Assembly: GCA_030323885.1 (NCBI GenBank)
Contig: CM059191.1
Location: forward strand, 106,746,844 to 106,810,843
Length of the DNA: 64,000 bases
Direction of reading: 5' to 3'
DNA from: Branchipolynoe longqiensis
Taxonomy: Eukaryota; Annelida; Polychaeta; Phyllodocida; Polynoidae
Both the position numbers and the translations under genes were made by a program. Below are positions 1-10,540 of this stretch, in pieces (the first letter of the stretch is position 1; every line of letters begins with the position of its first letter). Under the pieces are notes generated by a model. It ran no database searches and was not told the origin of the DNA. It saw nothing but the letters and a program-made list of their open reading frames with translations.

Positions 1-428
1 TTTTTAGATAAATATATCAAATTGACCGTTGTAACCTAGTAATCATTAGTCCGGAGTAATTTTGATGAAAAATGGCTAGTTTTGAAGCAATTTGACCTGT
101 AAGAACCCAAAATACTTTCGACAATCTTTCCAAAAGTCCTCGTGCTATGACGCGTATTGACATCTCGTGATGATCGCGTTACATATATTGTACTTGGAAT
201 GAGGGTATGGCTAATTAGGCCATGAGATTGACCTAATTGCTTAATGAGTGTTCCTGTCTCAAATTTGGTGTCCAAGGGGATGAGGTAATGAATTCACTGA
301 TTATTCTTTATAGGCTGTCCCCAATCCTTAGCTAATGCACTAGTATCTAAGTTGGATATATAGAACCAAATTTCGATAAGTGTTTTGGTTTTGAAATAAA
401 TACGTTTCATCGGACCGTGCAACTTTAC
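1..428 (+). mobile_element. MITE-A copy, left end cut by window
   Basis: Ends at 405-428 with an inverted copy of the family terminus AGTTGCATAGTCCGATG (here with G for A in the middle). The interior matches the copy at 6050-6563, so it belongs to the longer subtype. The left terminus lies outside the window. Confidence 0.6.
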
Positions 429-944
429 TAGATTTGAAGAGGGATATATATACCGTATTCTCACGGGTTAATGCCCTGGGCGTTTAAATTGGCAAAGCAC
501 TGAAATGGGGGACGGGGGGGGTGTTTACCCACACACATGGGCGTTTAAGGGGTGGTCGTTTATGAAATATTGGCCAAGTTGTGGGGGGGGGCGGCGTTAA
601 CCCACACACAGGCGTTAACACACGAGAATATAGTATATTATATATGCAAGCCAGGAGCGTAGCTACATTGTCGCACTGTAAGCAGTTCCAAACAATATCT
701 CTCAGCTTCTTATGTTGTCCACACTAAATCTTTTATAATATTCACATTTTTATTTTATGCTTACAATACACAAAATGTCCTGTAAGCACGTGTGAACATT
801 TATGTGCCGACAATTTTGTTATTTCTGGCTACACCCCTGTAACTTGTAAGTCGCCTAGGACTTAGGCTGACTGTGAATTTGCATGTTAATGTTTAGGCGT
901 GTATTTCACCAGGGCTGAACACTTAGGGAGGGACTATTGTGGAT
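429..944. other. No gene seen
   Basis: Presumed intron or upstream sequence of the SH3 gene. It holds two short related segments with G-runs and the motif CCCACACACA (around 505-615), and otherwise nothing I can name. Confidence 0.4.
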
Positions 945-1100
945 GGGTTGCAAACAAATAGCAAACATCACACCTAGGGTAGGGGTTGAACCCAAAGTTC
1001 TGCCATTCCGGGGTGAACATCCTAACTGTTAGATTAGGCTCCCTGGTGCAATCCACCTACACGCCCACCTGTGTATGTGTCATTCACCTGGGGAGGTCAG
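945..1100 (-). mobile_element. Diverged solo LTR of the tRNA-carrying TRIM family
   Basis: On the - strand it resembles the 183-bp LTRs at 30.2-30.7 kb: a head with CTGCACTGACCTCCCC, then a tRNA-like stretch with a recognisable B-box remnant (GGGTTCAACCCC near 980) and acceptor-strand remnant near 1040. It is clearly older than the other copies. No internal region or second LTR is next to it. Confidence 0.45.
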
Positions 1101-1126
1101 TGCAGGACTATGAGGTGCTAAATGTG

Positions 1127-1350
1127 GACCGGGCGCGGTGGCCTAATCGGTAAAGCGCGGGCCTCGCGTGCGGAAGGTCGGGATTTCGGTTCCCGGTCGA
1201 GTCAAACCAATGAATTTAAGATTGATACCTGTCGCTTCCTAGCCTGGCGCTCGGCATTAATAGGATAAGGCAAGGACTGGTTAGCTTAGTGTCAAGATAA
1301 TGTGACTGAGTGGGATATCGGGTCATGATGCCGGTGGCCTTGGATATTTA
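1127..1350 (+). mobile_element. SINE-1 (tRNA-derived), 5' part
   Basis: It starts with a tRNA-like head: an A-box-like GTGGCCTAATCGGTAAAGCG and a degenerate B-box, GGGATTTCGGTTCCC. The body shared by all SINE-1 copies follows (GAGTCAAACCAATGA, GGCGCTCGGCATTA, GATAATGTGACTGAGTGGGA). The 3' tail seen at 10.5 kb is missing. Confidence 0.75.
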
Positions 1351-1856
1351 TGCTGAACACTCTGCACATGACTTTGTTTCATTTGTTAAATAATTATAGT
1401 TATGATCTTTTTTCATGAATTGTTTTCTTTGTCTATCAAAATAAATCACTGACTTTTATTAATCGCTATGTGAAGTCAATTTAGACAATTTACAAGATAT
1501 GGATGTAGAACTACACTAACTAGCTATACATGAACCCCGCTAACTGACTTAAGGGGACAGTCCTCACTAGCGTGATATTTCAGTACAATATTTGCAACCT
1601 ATAGGTTCACACGGTAACAATCGTTTCCAGTAATGTGTCATCACCATGCTGGGAAAACAACAACACCGAAATCTCATTTCCCATAAGTGTTATCAGCAAG
1701 AATACACAAAACACAAAATCAAAGAATCGTTACCGATGTGTTCCCACGAGCCCTGTGCACTGCACCCAAAATGTGTTTCACAAAAAATTGGAGATGACAT
1801 AGGGTGTGTTGTGAGCGTGCTGTTGATGTAACGGAGTAATGAGGTGTGTCCCCCAG
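1351..1856. other. No gene seen; sequence before the first SH3-gene exon
   Basis: AT-rich, with no repeat I recognise. The last bases form a pyrimidine-rich acceptor ending CCCCCAG at 1856. Confidence 0.4.
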
Positions 1857-1980
1857 GTGTGACCGGCCTGTGAAGCCCCCCCGGAAGGACAAGTTGCGGC
1901 GGTCAACGGAGACGTACCTCGCGTCCGAGAAGGGCGAGCTGTCCTTCGACGAAGACACGGTCATCAGGGACATCGGTGAG
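1857..1980 (+). CDS. SH3-domain protein, penultimate exon
   Basis: Acceptor CAG at 1854-1856, one base completing a split codon, then 41 codons ending IGE before GTGAGC. The residues include KLRRSTETYLASEKGELSF, followed by DEDTVIRDI. This is the first half of an SH3 fold: the ELSF motif and the acidic RT-loop end that precede the n-Src loop. The exon at 8136 supplies the second half in phase 0. SH3 domains bind proline-rich ligands; the PPRK stretch just upstream is typical linker. A second good donor (GTAAGC) lies 9 bp downstream in frame and would add VSL. The rest of the gene lies left of the window. The position at the very C-terminus recalls GRAF-type RhoGAPs, but I do not recognise the protein. 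Confidence 0.75.
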
Positions 1981-2086
1981 GTGAGCCTGGTAAGCCTAAG
2001 GAGTTGTGTGTTAACTGAACCGTGACCAGTGTCACAGCAGGAAAAAAAGGAAAGTTTGTTTTATTTAGTGACGCTTCTAGAGCACA

Positions 2087-2390
2087 TTGATTTTCGTATC
2101 ATCGGCTATTGGATGTCAAACATATGGTCATTCTGACATATATCTTTGCAGGAAACCCACTGCCACCACATTGGCTGCTCTTTCCGATAAGCAGCAAGGG
2201 GTCTTTTATATGCACTTTCCCACAGAGAGGATAGCATATACCACAACCTTTGATGAACCAGTTGTGGACCACTGGTTGGAATGGAAAATAACCCAAACTG
2301 CAAATGGGTCCACTGAGCAGGATCTATAGGATGACCCACACCTTCACAGGTGGACACTCTATCACCTGAGCTACGTCCGACTCCCCTCAC
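2087..2390 (-). mobile_element. SINE-2 copy (left arm of inverted pair)
   Basis: Reading the - strand from 2390: a tRNA-like head with a GACGTAGCTCAGGTGATAG A-box region, then a body containing GTGCATATAAAAGACCCC and a reversed AAGCAGCAAGG core. I recall this body as a common molluscan SINE; that is memory, not a search result. Confidence 0.65.
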
Positions 2391-2440
2391 AGCAGGAAGG
2401 CACAAGTAGGTTCACCAGATGGGGGATGGCTGAATGAGTT

Positions 2441-2649
2441 GACCAGTTTCCGCTCCAACCAGTGGTCCACAACTGGTTCATCAAAGGCTGTGGTCTGTGC
2501 TGTAGTGTCTGTGGGAAAGTGCATGTAAAAGACCCCCTTGCTGCTTATCAGAAAGAGTAGCCTATGTGTCGGAAACAGGGTTTCCTCCAAAGAAATATGT
2601 CAGAATGGCCATATGTTTGACGTCCAATAGCCGATGATAAAAATCAATT
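2441..2649 (+). mobile_element. SINE-2 copy (right arm of inverted pair)
   Basis: The + strand carries the same body as 2087-2390 in opposite orientation, including GTGCATGTAAAAGACCCC and the shared flank ATATGTCAGAATGGCCATAT. The tRNA head is missing. The shared flank means the two copies arose by inverted duplication rather than by two insertions. Confidence 0.65.
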
Positions 2650-2675
2650 TGGGATTGGAATCCACGGGTTTGAAC

Positions 2676-2895
2676 TGTGGTCGAGTCAAACCAATGACTT
2701 AAAAATTGATACTTGTCACTTCCTAGCCCGGCGCTCGGCATTATAAGGATAGGGCAAGGACTGATTGGCTCCGTTCCAGGATAATGGGTCTGAGAGGTTC
2801 AGGTCATGGTGTCAGTGGTCTGATTTCCTAGTGGGGCAGCACTATAAAGTCACCATGAGTGCACTGTTGCAAGTCGGTACCCGGCATACACTGTG
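2676..2895 (+). mobile_element. SINE-1, lacking tRNA head
   Basis: It begins at GGTCGAGTCAAACCAATGA and runs through GGCGCTCGGCATTA to GCAAGTCGGTACCCGG. It is the body and 3' part of SINE-1. Confidence 0.7.
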
Positions 2896-3290
2896 TTTAT
2901 ACGCGGTATATATTATATATGGAGTTTACGAATAATTGTTTGTGGATGCCACAAAGAAAACGTGCAGAAATCTTTAAATATTGCCTACTGCATGTCTCTA
3001 TACACATAATTCTATTTAAAGCCAACGCTTGCTTATTAATTCTTCCTGCTGTGATGCTGAATTCAGGCAGTTGTTGTTACCAGGTTTTGTTGAAGTTCAC
3101 TGAGGTTCCAAGAAAGGATTCCACCTCTCTCACAGGGCTGAAGAAAAATCTACTTTGAATACATGTTAATTAAGTAATGTTCTTCTCTTTAACTGTTAGT
3201 GTTAGTAGATTCCCATCTGTTGGAGATGGGGAGCAATCAAGAAATGCACATAAATCATTACAACTCCAAGATGAAACTGACCTAATGATA
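2896..3290. other. Intron sequence, no gene seen
   Basis: The open frame at 2859-3158 has no recognisable domain and starts inside the SINE, so I do not call it. Nothing else is visible. Confidence 0.4.
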
Positions 3291-3648
3291 TTAAGGTTGC
3301 ATAGTCCGATGGTTTTGAGTTTCTGTAATTTGTCTGAGATTAATATATATTGATTTGATCGTTATGATCGACCTTACTTTAGTTTGAAGTAACTTTTTAT
3401 TTTAAATGCCTAACTTTTGAGATATTTGAAGTGTAAACATGTAAAATTTAACTTGGCAAGCACACCAAAAGCCTGACACCATAGAATTCTGCAATACCAG
3501 GTTCTATTAAATTGACTCAGTGTTCCTTTTTGTGTGGTGACAAATGCTTAAGAAGTTCACTGGTATCTAAGTTAGATATGTAGGATACAATCTAAATAAT
3601 TGTTTTGGTTTTGAAAATTTGATGCTTTTATCAGACTATGCAACTTTA
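3291..3648 (+). mobile_element. MITE-A copy
   Basis: Complete copy. It opens TTAAGGTTGCATAGTCCGATG-like and closes with the inverted terminus (GACTATGCAACTTTAA-like). TTAA-type sequence sits at both ends. There is no ORF. Confidence 0.75.
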
Positions 3649-3674
3649 AGTAGTACACATCATGAGGGCTTGTA

Positions 3675-4806
3675 TTAACCAGATCTCAAGTACATGCAAA
3701 CCATTAACCAGATCTCAAGTACATGCAAACCATTAACCAGATCTCAAGTACATGCACACCATTAACCAGATCTCAAGTATATGCACACCATTAACCAGAT
3801 CTCAAGTATATGCAAACCATTAACCGGATATCAAGTACATGCAAACCATTAACCGGATATCAAGTACATGCAGACCATTAACCAGATCTCAAGTACATGC
3901 ATAACATTAACCAGATATCAAGTACATGCAGACCATTAACCAGATACCAAGTACATTCATACCATTAACCAGATATCAAGTACATGCATACCATTAACCA
4001 GCTATCAAGTACATGCATACCATTAACCAGATATCAAGTACATGCATACCATTAACCAGATATCAAGTACATGCAGACCATTAACCAGATATCAAGTACA
4101 TGCATACCATTAACCAGATATCAAGTACATGCATACCATTAACCAGATATCAAGTACATGCAGACCATTAACCAGATATCAAGTACATGCATACCATTAA
4201 CCAGATATCAAGTACATGCAGACCATTAACCAGATATCAAGTACATGCAAACCATTAGTTAGATCTCAAGTACATGCAAACCATTAACTATATCTCAAGT
4301 ACATGCAAACCATTAACTAGATATCAAGTACATGCAAACCATTAACTAGATCTGAAGTACATGCAAACCACTAACCAGATATCAAGTACATGCAAACCAT
4401 TAACCAGATATCAAGTACATGCAGACCATTAACCAGATATCAAGTACATGCAAACCATTAACTAGATCTCAAGTACATGCAAACCATTAACTAGATCTCA
4501 AGTACATGCAAACCACTAACCAGATATCAAGGTCATGCAAACCATTAACCAGATATCAAGTACATGCAAACCATTAACTAGATCTCAAGTACATGCAAAC
4601 CATTAACTAGATCTCAAGTACATGCAAACCATTAACCAGATCTCAAGTACATGCAAACCATTAACCAGATCTCAAGTACATGCAAACCATTAACCAGATA
4701 TCAAGTACATGCAGACCATTAACCAGATCTCAAGTACATGCAAACCATTAACCAGATATCAAGTACATGCAAACCATTAACCAGATATCAAGTACATACA
4801 AACCAT
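3675..4806. repeat. 29-bp minisatellite, about 39 copies
   Basis: The unit reads TTAACCAGATATCAAGTACA followed by TGCATACCA. Two main variants alternate, GATATC and GATCTC, with blocks of like variants, which suggests local homogenisation. It lies in the SH3-gene intron between two MITE-A copies in opposite orientation. Confidence 0.95.
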
Positions 4807-4952
4807 TAAAAATAATATTGCATTGTCAACATACCTATGCGCGTTTAATGAATTTGATATCAATAATCAAGGCTAATCATTGAGAGCGCTGGGCGCCGAC
4901 TGTGATGTAATTAATTTATTGAAGTAATTTAAAATAACCTTAGACAATTTTT

Positions 4953-5294
4953 TAAAGTTGCAGAGTCCGATGAAAACATCAAATTTTCAAAACCAAAACA
5001 TTTATCTAGATTTGATTCTACATATTCAACTTATATACTAAGCATTTGTGGCTGCATAGAAGGGCATACTAAGTCAATTAATAGAACCTGTTACTACTGA
5101 AGTCTATGGTTTTGTCAGTTTTGACGTGCTTTCCAAAATTATTTTGCCATGTTTTGACTTCAAATATCTCCAAACTTAGCCATTTAAAATTAAAGTTACT
5201 TCAAACTAAAGTAAAGTAGATTATAACGATAAGTATAATATATTTATCTCAGAAAATAGCAAAAACTCAAAAGCATCGGACTATGCAACTTTAA
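4953..5294 (-). mobile_element. MITE-A copy, inverted
   Basis: Same family as 3291-3648 but in reverse orientation, with termini TTAAAGTTGCAGAGTCCGA and the inverted CATCGGACTATGCAAC, then TTTAA. Confidence 0.75.
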
Positions 5295-5371
5295 TGTGCG
5301 AGTCGAGCCCCCCTGAACCCCCCCCCCGCTCCCCGCTCCCCGCCCCCTTACACATTCCTACCCCTTGTGGG

Positions 5372-5632
5372 TGAGTGAAGATTTTGAAATGTTTAATTTC
5401 TGTAACTCAACCATAGAGGTATAGCTTATTGCGTGTTTGTGTAAAGACAAGGGGGCACTGTAAGACGTTGAAATCCTTTATTTCTGTAACTCAACCATGG
5501 ACAGGTAAATCTTATTGCGTGTTTGTATAAAGACAAGGGGGCACCAGAAGTCGTTGAAATCCTTTATTTCTATAACTCAACCGTAGAGATATAGCTTATT
5601 GCGTGTTTGTATAAAGACAGGGGGCACCATTA
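5372..5632. repeat. About 88-bp tandem repeat, 3 copies
   Basis: Each copy has TTTCTGTAACTCAACCA, then CTTATTGCGTGTTTGT, then AAAGACAAGGGGGCAC. Confidence 0.85.
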
Positions 5633-5639
5633 ATTCTCT

Positions 5640-6048
5640 GCGCCCTGACCCATTTAAGCCGCTAACCAAGCGGCTGCATTAACCGTGCCCTGTGACTTGT
5701 CTAACCGCCAGCCACGTAGTATATCTACCAATGCCTCTGAGCCTCTCCGACCAGCCGTCGACATTGTGTGGATCTGAACGCGTGTGGTAAGTTCTGACGT
5801 CACATCCGGTGACGTCAGAGGCGCGTGGCGCCAGCCTTGCTAGTCAGTAGAGTGGTGGCGGTGTGCTGTTGGTGTTGGAGGTCACTGTGTGTGGTGGTTT
5901 ATATCCGCGTACCTTTTTTGTATGCTTCCTTCTTTCTGATCCTTCGGTTATGAGACACCGCTGCAACTCCGCCTCCCCATCTCCATAACCCCCCGCCCAC
6001 CCACCTTTGCGCATGTTCAGCTCAGTCCCCAGAGTCGGTTCTGTAAGT
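5640..6048. promoter_or_regulatory. CpG-richer intronic block with two CRE sites
   Basis: At 5793-5819 a perfect 11-bp inverted repeat (TCTGACGTCAC, spacer ATCCG, GTGACGTCAGA) carries two consensus CREs (TGACGTCA). CpG-rich sequence follows. It could be an internal promoter or enhancer of the SH3 gene, but no first exon is evident. Confidence 0.35.
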
Positions 6049-6049
6049 G

Positions 6050-6563
6050 TTAAGTTGCATAGTCCGATAGCTTTTTGAATTTTTCCTTATTTTTGAAGAA
6101 AGATATTTCAGATTGACAATTATAGCCTACTATTCATTAGTCTGGAGAATCTTGAATTAAAAATGGCTAACTTTGGAGAAATTTGAACTGAAAGAACCCA
6201 AAATAATTTTGATAAGCTTACCAAAACTATGACCCAGACCTCCATCACACGATGGCTACGTGATGTAGGCTGACCTACGAATGGAGGAAGCCTCCTGGAA
6301 TTTGTCTAAGTTATATCTGGCAAGGCTAATGAAGGCTAATGAGGTCATGAGATTGACCTAACTTGTTAGTTGTAGCCCTGTTTAATGGCTTAATCAAAAT
6401 AAGTGGCCAAGGGGACAGTATAATAAATTCACTTATTATTCTTTCTGTACTGTTCCAAAATTTATTCGATAATGCACCATTATCGAAGTTGGATATATCG
6501 GATCAAATGTAGACGAGTGTTTCGATTTTGACCAAATTATTTTTCATCCGACCATGCAACTTT
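6050..6563 (+). mobile_element. MITE-A copy, long subtype
   Basis: AAGTTGCATAGTCCGAT at the left and the inverted CCGACCATGCAACTTTA at the right. The interior is about 150 bp longer than in the 3.3 kb copy and matches the copies at 1-428 and 27.2 kb. Confidence 0.75.
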
Positions 6564-6721
6564 AAAATAACAAAAAAGAGGGAAAGTCTACAGTTAATTC
6601 TATAGAAGTAGTGAGCACCCACTGAGATCTGGCCAGCAGATGTATAAGTCTGGTTATGGAACCAATGTAGGTTCAAATCTAGGTCAGTGTTTTTACTTAA
6701 AATGCTCTTTTCATTGAACAG

Positions 6722-7108
6722 TTTTAAAGCTGCATAGTCCGATGAAGCATGACATTTTCAAAACCAAAATAATACCTAGAATTGATTCTACATATCAAAT
6801 TTAGATACTGATGCACTTACTAAGCATTTATTGCCAGATAGAAGGGAATACCGAGGCAATTTAATAGAACCTGTTGCTGCTAGAGCCTCCCTGATATGAC
6901 ACAACAACCACCCATGCTAGAGCCTATGGTGTCAGTTTTGGCAATCTTGCCAAAACTAATTTGACATTTTTGCACTTCAAATATCTCAAAACTTAGCCAT
7001 TTAAAATAAATGTTACTTCAGACTAACAAGCGGTAGATTATAACAATCAATTTAACATATTTATCTCAGAAAAATGACAGCTCACCAAAGCCATCGAACT
7101 ATGTATCT
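6722..7108 (-). mobile_element. MITE-A copy, short subtype, inverted
   Basis: TTTTAAAGCTGCATAGTCCG at the left and a degraded right terminus (CCATCGAACTATGTA). The interior holds a duplicated gene-poor segment around 6890. Confidence 0.7.
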
Positions 7109-8135
7109 ATAAATAAAGGTAGTTTTATAAACTGCTTTCAACATGAGCCGACAGACGTCGCCAGTGTTGTCTACGTACTCACCTGCAACCTGCACTTTTT
7201 CCCACAACATAAACGATACTCCATAGTGTTGCGTGTTTGGCACCGCATGCGACTTCTACTTTAGCAATTCCGACTCCTATTTCACAACTTGGTCGTGCCC
7301 ACCTAGTTCCTTCGGCTGTAGTGCCCCCCCCTCCCCCCTTTGAACACATTTTACAAGCCATGTATCTGAGCACCCTGATGTAACAGTAATCTGGAGATGC
7401 TAGGTCGGAAACCCCAGTGCTGGCACCTGTAATTGGTCTAGTAACTAGTGTTACTATGGTTTTGGTGGTTAGGAATAGAAGGTAGGTACCTGTGTAGCCT
7501 GTCCTCTTCCTCTGTTTACTTTGTGTGTGCAAGTATTGGTGTAATGGACTGCATTTCTTATTTCTACTAACCGCAGGGTCCGTATGGGGGCCTAGAGCGT
7601 CCTGAAAAGTCTTGAACTTCATTTACACCATTTCAACGCTTTGAAAAGCCTTGAATTTAATCTATTTTGGGTAATTACTCTTGAAAAGCCTTGAATTCCA
7701 TTAAACTGTCCCCACTGATCTAAATTAGTATCAAATCGCCATTCTCCATTGTCCGTTTTTTTCCTGAAATCCAAATGAAAAGTCTTCAATTCCTATCATA
7801 AACAGCCTTGAAAAGCCTTGAATTCCTTATCTTCACATATGTACAGACCTTGTAACCGCTAATTTCAGTGACATTGTTTAAAAATTATTCTAATAAATAT
7901 GAAGATTTTATTATTTGTAAGTTTGCTTTAAAAAAATAAATAGATTTATTAACAGATGACTAGTAAAATTGTGCTTCCCTCTCAGCAGCCGACCGGAGCC
8001 TGTGCACTATAATTCTGACACTGTGAGACTAATTTAACTGACTATTGTGTGCAATAGTGACATGCCTGGCGTGCTTCTGGGGTTGAGGGGTGGTTTATGA
8101 GGACTAACGAAGTGTCTCCATTTGTCCCTTCACAG
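7109..8135. other. Rest of SH3-gene intron
   Basis: Between about 7600 and 7835 a short motif, TTGAAAAGCCTTGAATT, recurs five times in degraded form; I read it as a remnant of an old element. The open frame at 7179-7622 (- strand) overlaps it and shows no domain. The stretch ends with the acceptor TCCCTTCACAG. Confidence 0.4.
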
Positions 8136-8249
8136 ATCCCGGACCGTCCCGGCTGGTCGGTCGGGTTATTGGAGGACGGCATGATTGGAGTCTACCCCAC
8201 AGCTGCAGCCGTCACCGTCACCTCCATCAGTCACATGGAGTCAGACTGA
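8136..8249 (+). CDS. SH3-domain protein, last exon with stop codon
   Basis: The acceptor CACAG is at 8131-8135. The 37 codons begin IPDRPGWSVGLLEDGMIGVY and are followed by P, a short Ser/Thr tail and TGA at 8247-8249. The GW plus 'G-x-x-G-V-Y-P' pattern is the second half of an SH3 domain (ligand-binding Trp and Pro). It joins the exon at 1857-1980 in phase 0 into one continuous SH3. The usual aromatic-Trp pair is W-S here, and the final 'N-Y-V' is replaced by TAAAV, so the ligand groove may be unusual. The tail codons and stop are repeated in the array that follows. Downstream, an AATAAA at 11868-11873 is the first good poly(A) signal I see on the + strand. Confidence 0.75.
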   Translation: MPDRPGWSVGLLEDGMIGVYPTAAAVTVTSISHMESD

Positions 8250-8870
8250 CACCGCCATAGTGACAGCATGGAGACATACTGTCACCTCCATCAGTCACAT
8301 TGATTCAGACTGACACTGTCATAGTGACAGCATGGAGTCACACTGACACCAGCCTAGTGACAGCATGGAGTCAGACTGACACTGTCATACTCATAGTGAC
8401 AGCATAGAGACACACCGTCACCTCCATCAGCCACAAGGAGTCACACTGACACAAGGATAGTGACAGCATGGAGACACACCATCACCTCCATCAGCCACAT
8501 GGAGTCACTGACACAAGGATAGTGACAGCATGGAGTCACACTGACACCAGCATAGTGACAGCATGGAGACACACCGTCACCTCCATAAGTCACATGGAGT
8601 CACACTGACACGAGCATAGTGAGAGCATGGAGTCACACTGACACCAGCATAGTGACAGCATGGAGACACACCGTCACCTCCATCAGCCACATAGAGTCAG
8701 ACTGACACCAGCGTGGTGACCAAATGGAGTCTCACTGAAACCGCAGTCAGATTGACACCATCACACTGACGGCTGTCACACTGACTGCTGTCACACTGAC
8801 ACGACCATATTAACCACACTCATACTGACACCATAGTGACCACATGGAGTCAGACTGACACTGTAGCCAC
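8200..8870. repeat. Minisatellite seeded from the SH3 gene's last codons
   Basis: Units combine CACCTCCATCAGTCACATGG, AGTCAGACTGACAC and ATAGTGACAGCATGGAG. The first unit is coding (8212-8249 includes the stop). At least seven further units lie in the presumed 3' UTR. Confidence 0.85.
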
Positions 8871-8879
8871 TGCATCGTT

Positions 8880-9970
8880 GTCTGCCACCTACCTGATAGT
8901 GATGTCACATTGGCATAGCAACCACTAGGTCAATGTCTGCCATCAACCTCATGTCATCAGTGACGTCACACTGCTCTACTAACAATTATGTCACTGTCTG
9001 CCATCAATCTCATGTCGTCAGTGTGCTCTAATAACAACTACATCAGTCTGCCATCGACCTCAATGATGTCACATTACTCTAGTAACAACTAAGTCACTGC
9101 CATCAACCTCATGTTAGTGACATCACACTGGTCTACTAATAACTAGGAGTAGGACTGTGCCATCAACCTAATGTCATCAGTGACGTCACTGCTCTACTAA
9201 CAACTAGGTCACTGCCATCAACCTCATGTTAGTGACGTCAGACTGGTCTACTAACAACTAGGTCACTGCCATCAACCTCATGTCATCAGTGATGTCACTA
9301 CTCTAGTAACAACTAGGTCACTGCCAACAACCTCATGTTAGTGACGTCACACTGGTCTACTAATAACTAGGAGTAGGACTGTCTGCCATCAATCTCATGT
9401 CATCAGTGACGTCACGACTCTACTAACAACTAAGTCACTGCCATCAACCTCATGTCATCAGTGACGTCACTACTCTACTAACAACTAAGTCACTGCCATC
9501 AACCTCATCTTATCAGTGATGTCACACTACTCTACTAACAACTAAGTCATTGCCATCAACCTCATGTTAGTGACGTCACACTGGTCTACTAACAACTAGG
9601 TCACTGCCATCAACCTCATGTCATCAGTGACGTCACACTGGTCTACTAACAACTAGGTCACTGCCATCAACCTCATGTCATCAGTGACGTCACACTGGTC
9701 TACTAACAACTAGGTCACTGCCATCAACCTCGCGTTAGTAACGTCACACTGGTGTACTAACAACTAAGTCACTGCCATCAACCTCATGTCATCAGTGACG
9801 TCACTACTCTACTAACAACTAAGTCACTGCCATCAACCTCATCTTATCAGTGACATCACTACTCTACTAACAACTAAGTCACTGCCATCAACCTCATGTT
9901 ATTGACGTCACACTGGTCTACTAACAACTAGGTCACTGCCGTCAACCCCATGTCATCAGTAACTTCAACG
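8880..9970. repeat. 57-bp minisatellite carrying CRE sites, about 18 copies
   Basis: The unit contains ACTAACAACTAGGTCACTGC, CATCAACCTCATGTCATCAG and TGACGTCACACTGGTCT. About ten units keep the full palindrome TGACGTCA. It is probably in the 3' UTR or just downstream of the SH3 gene. Confidence 0.9.
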
Positions 9971-10205
9971 TCACTGCCATCCAGCTTATGGTGTAAATTT
10001 ACATCACAATGCCATAGTAATCGTTACGTCACTGTCATCAATGGCATGTCATCAGACTGACGTCACACTATCACTGTAACCACTAGGTCACCATGGCTGC
10101 CATTACCGTCATGGTGTTAGACTGACAGTGCCCCACGCTGTCACAAAGAAGCCTGTGACACACAGGCACAGTGACCCTGTGTCAGCACCCTGCCATGAGA
10201 GTGAC

Positions 10206-10540
10206 GTCACCGACCGAGCGCGGTGGCTGAATCGTTAGAGCACAATTTTCCCATGCAAAATGTCGGGAGTTTGATTCCTGGTCCGAGTCAAACCAATGAC
10301 TTATAAACTTATTACTTCTCGCTACCTAGCTTGGTGCTCAGCATTAGTAGGATAGGGCAATGACTGGTTAGTGCATTATCAGGATAATGTGACTGTGTGG
10401 GATATCTGGTCATGATGGCTGTAGCCTGGTTTCAGAGTGGGGCAGCACTATGAAGTTGCCATGAGCGTGGACTGTTACAAGTCAGTACCTGTCCCGATAT
10501 GACCTTAGATATTGCTAGGACATAAAACAAAACATTGACG
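10206..10540 (+). mobile_element. SINE-1, full-length copy
   Basis: The tRNA head has GCGGTGGCTGAATCGTTAGA and a B-box-like GTTTGATTCCTGG. The body and 3' tail follow: CAGCACTATGAAGTTGCCAT, then GATATGACCTTAGATATTGC and an A-rich end (AAAACAAAAC). Confidence 0.8.

Noticed and set aside
3675..4806. CRISPR array
   Set aside because: Units are directly adjacent with no unique spacers, and the genome is eukaryotic. The same applies to the other regular arrays.
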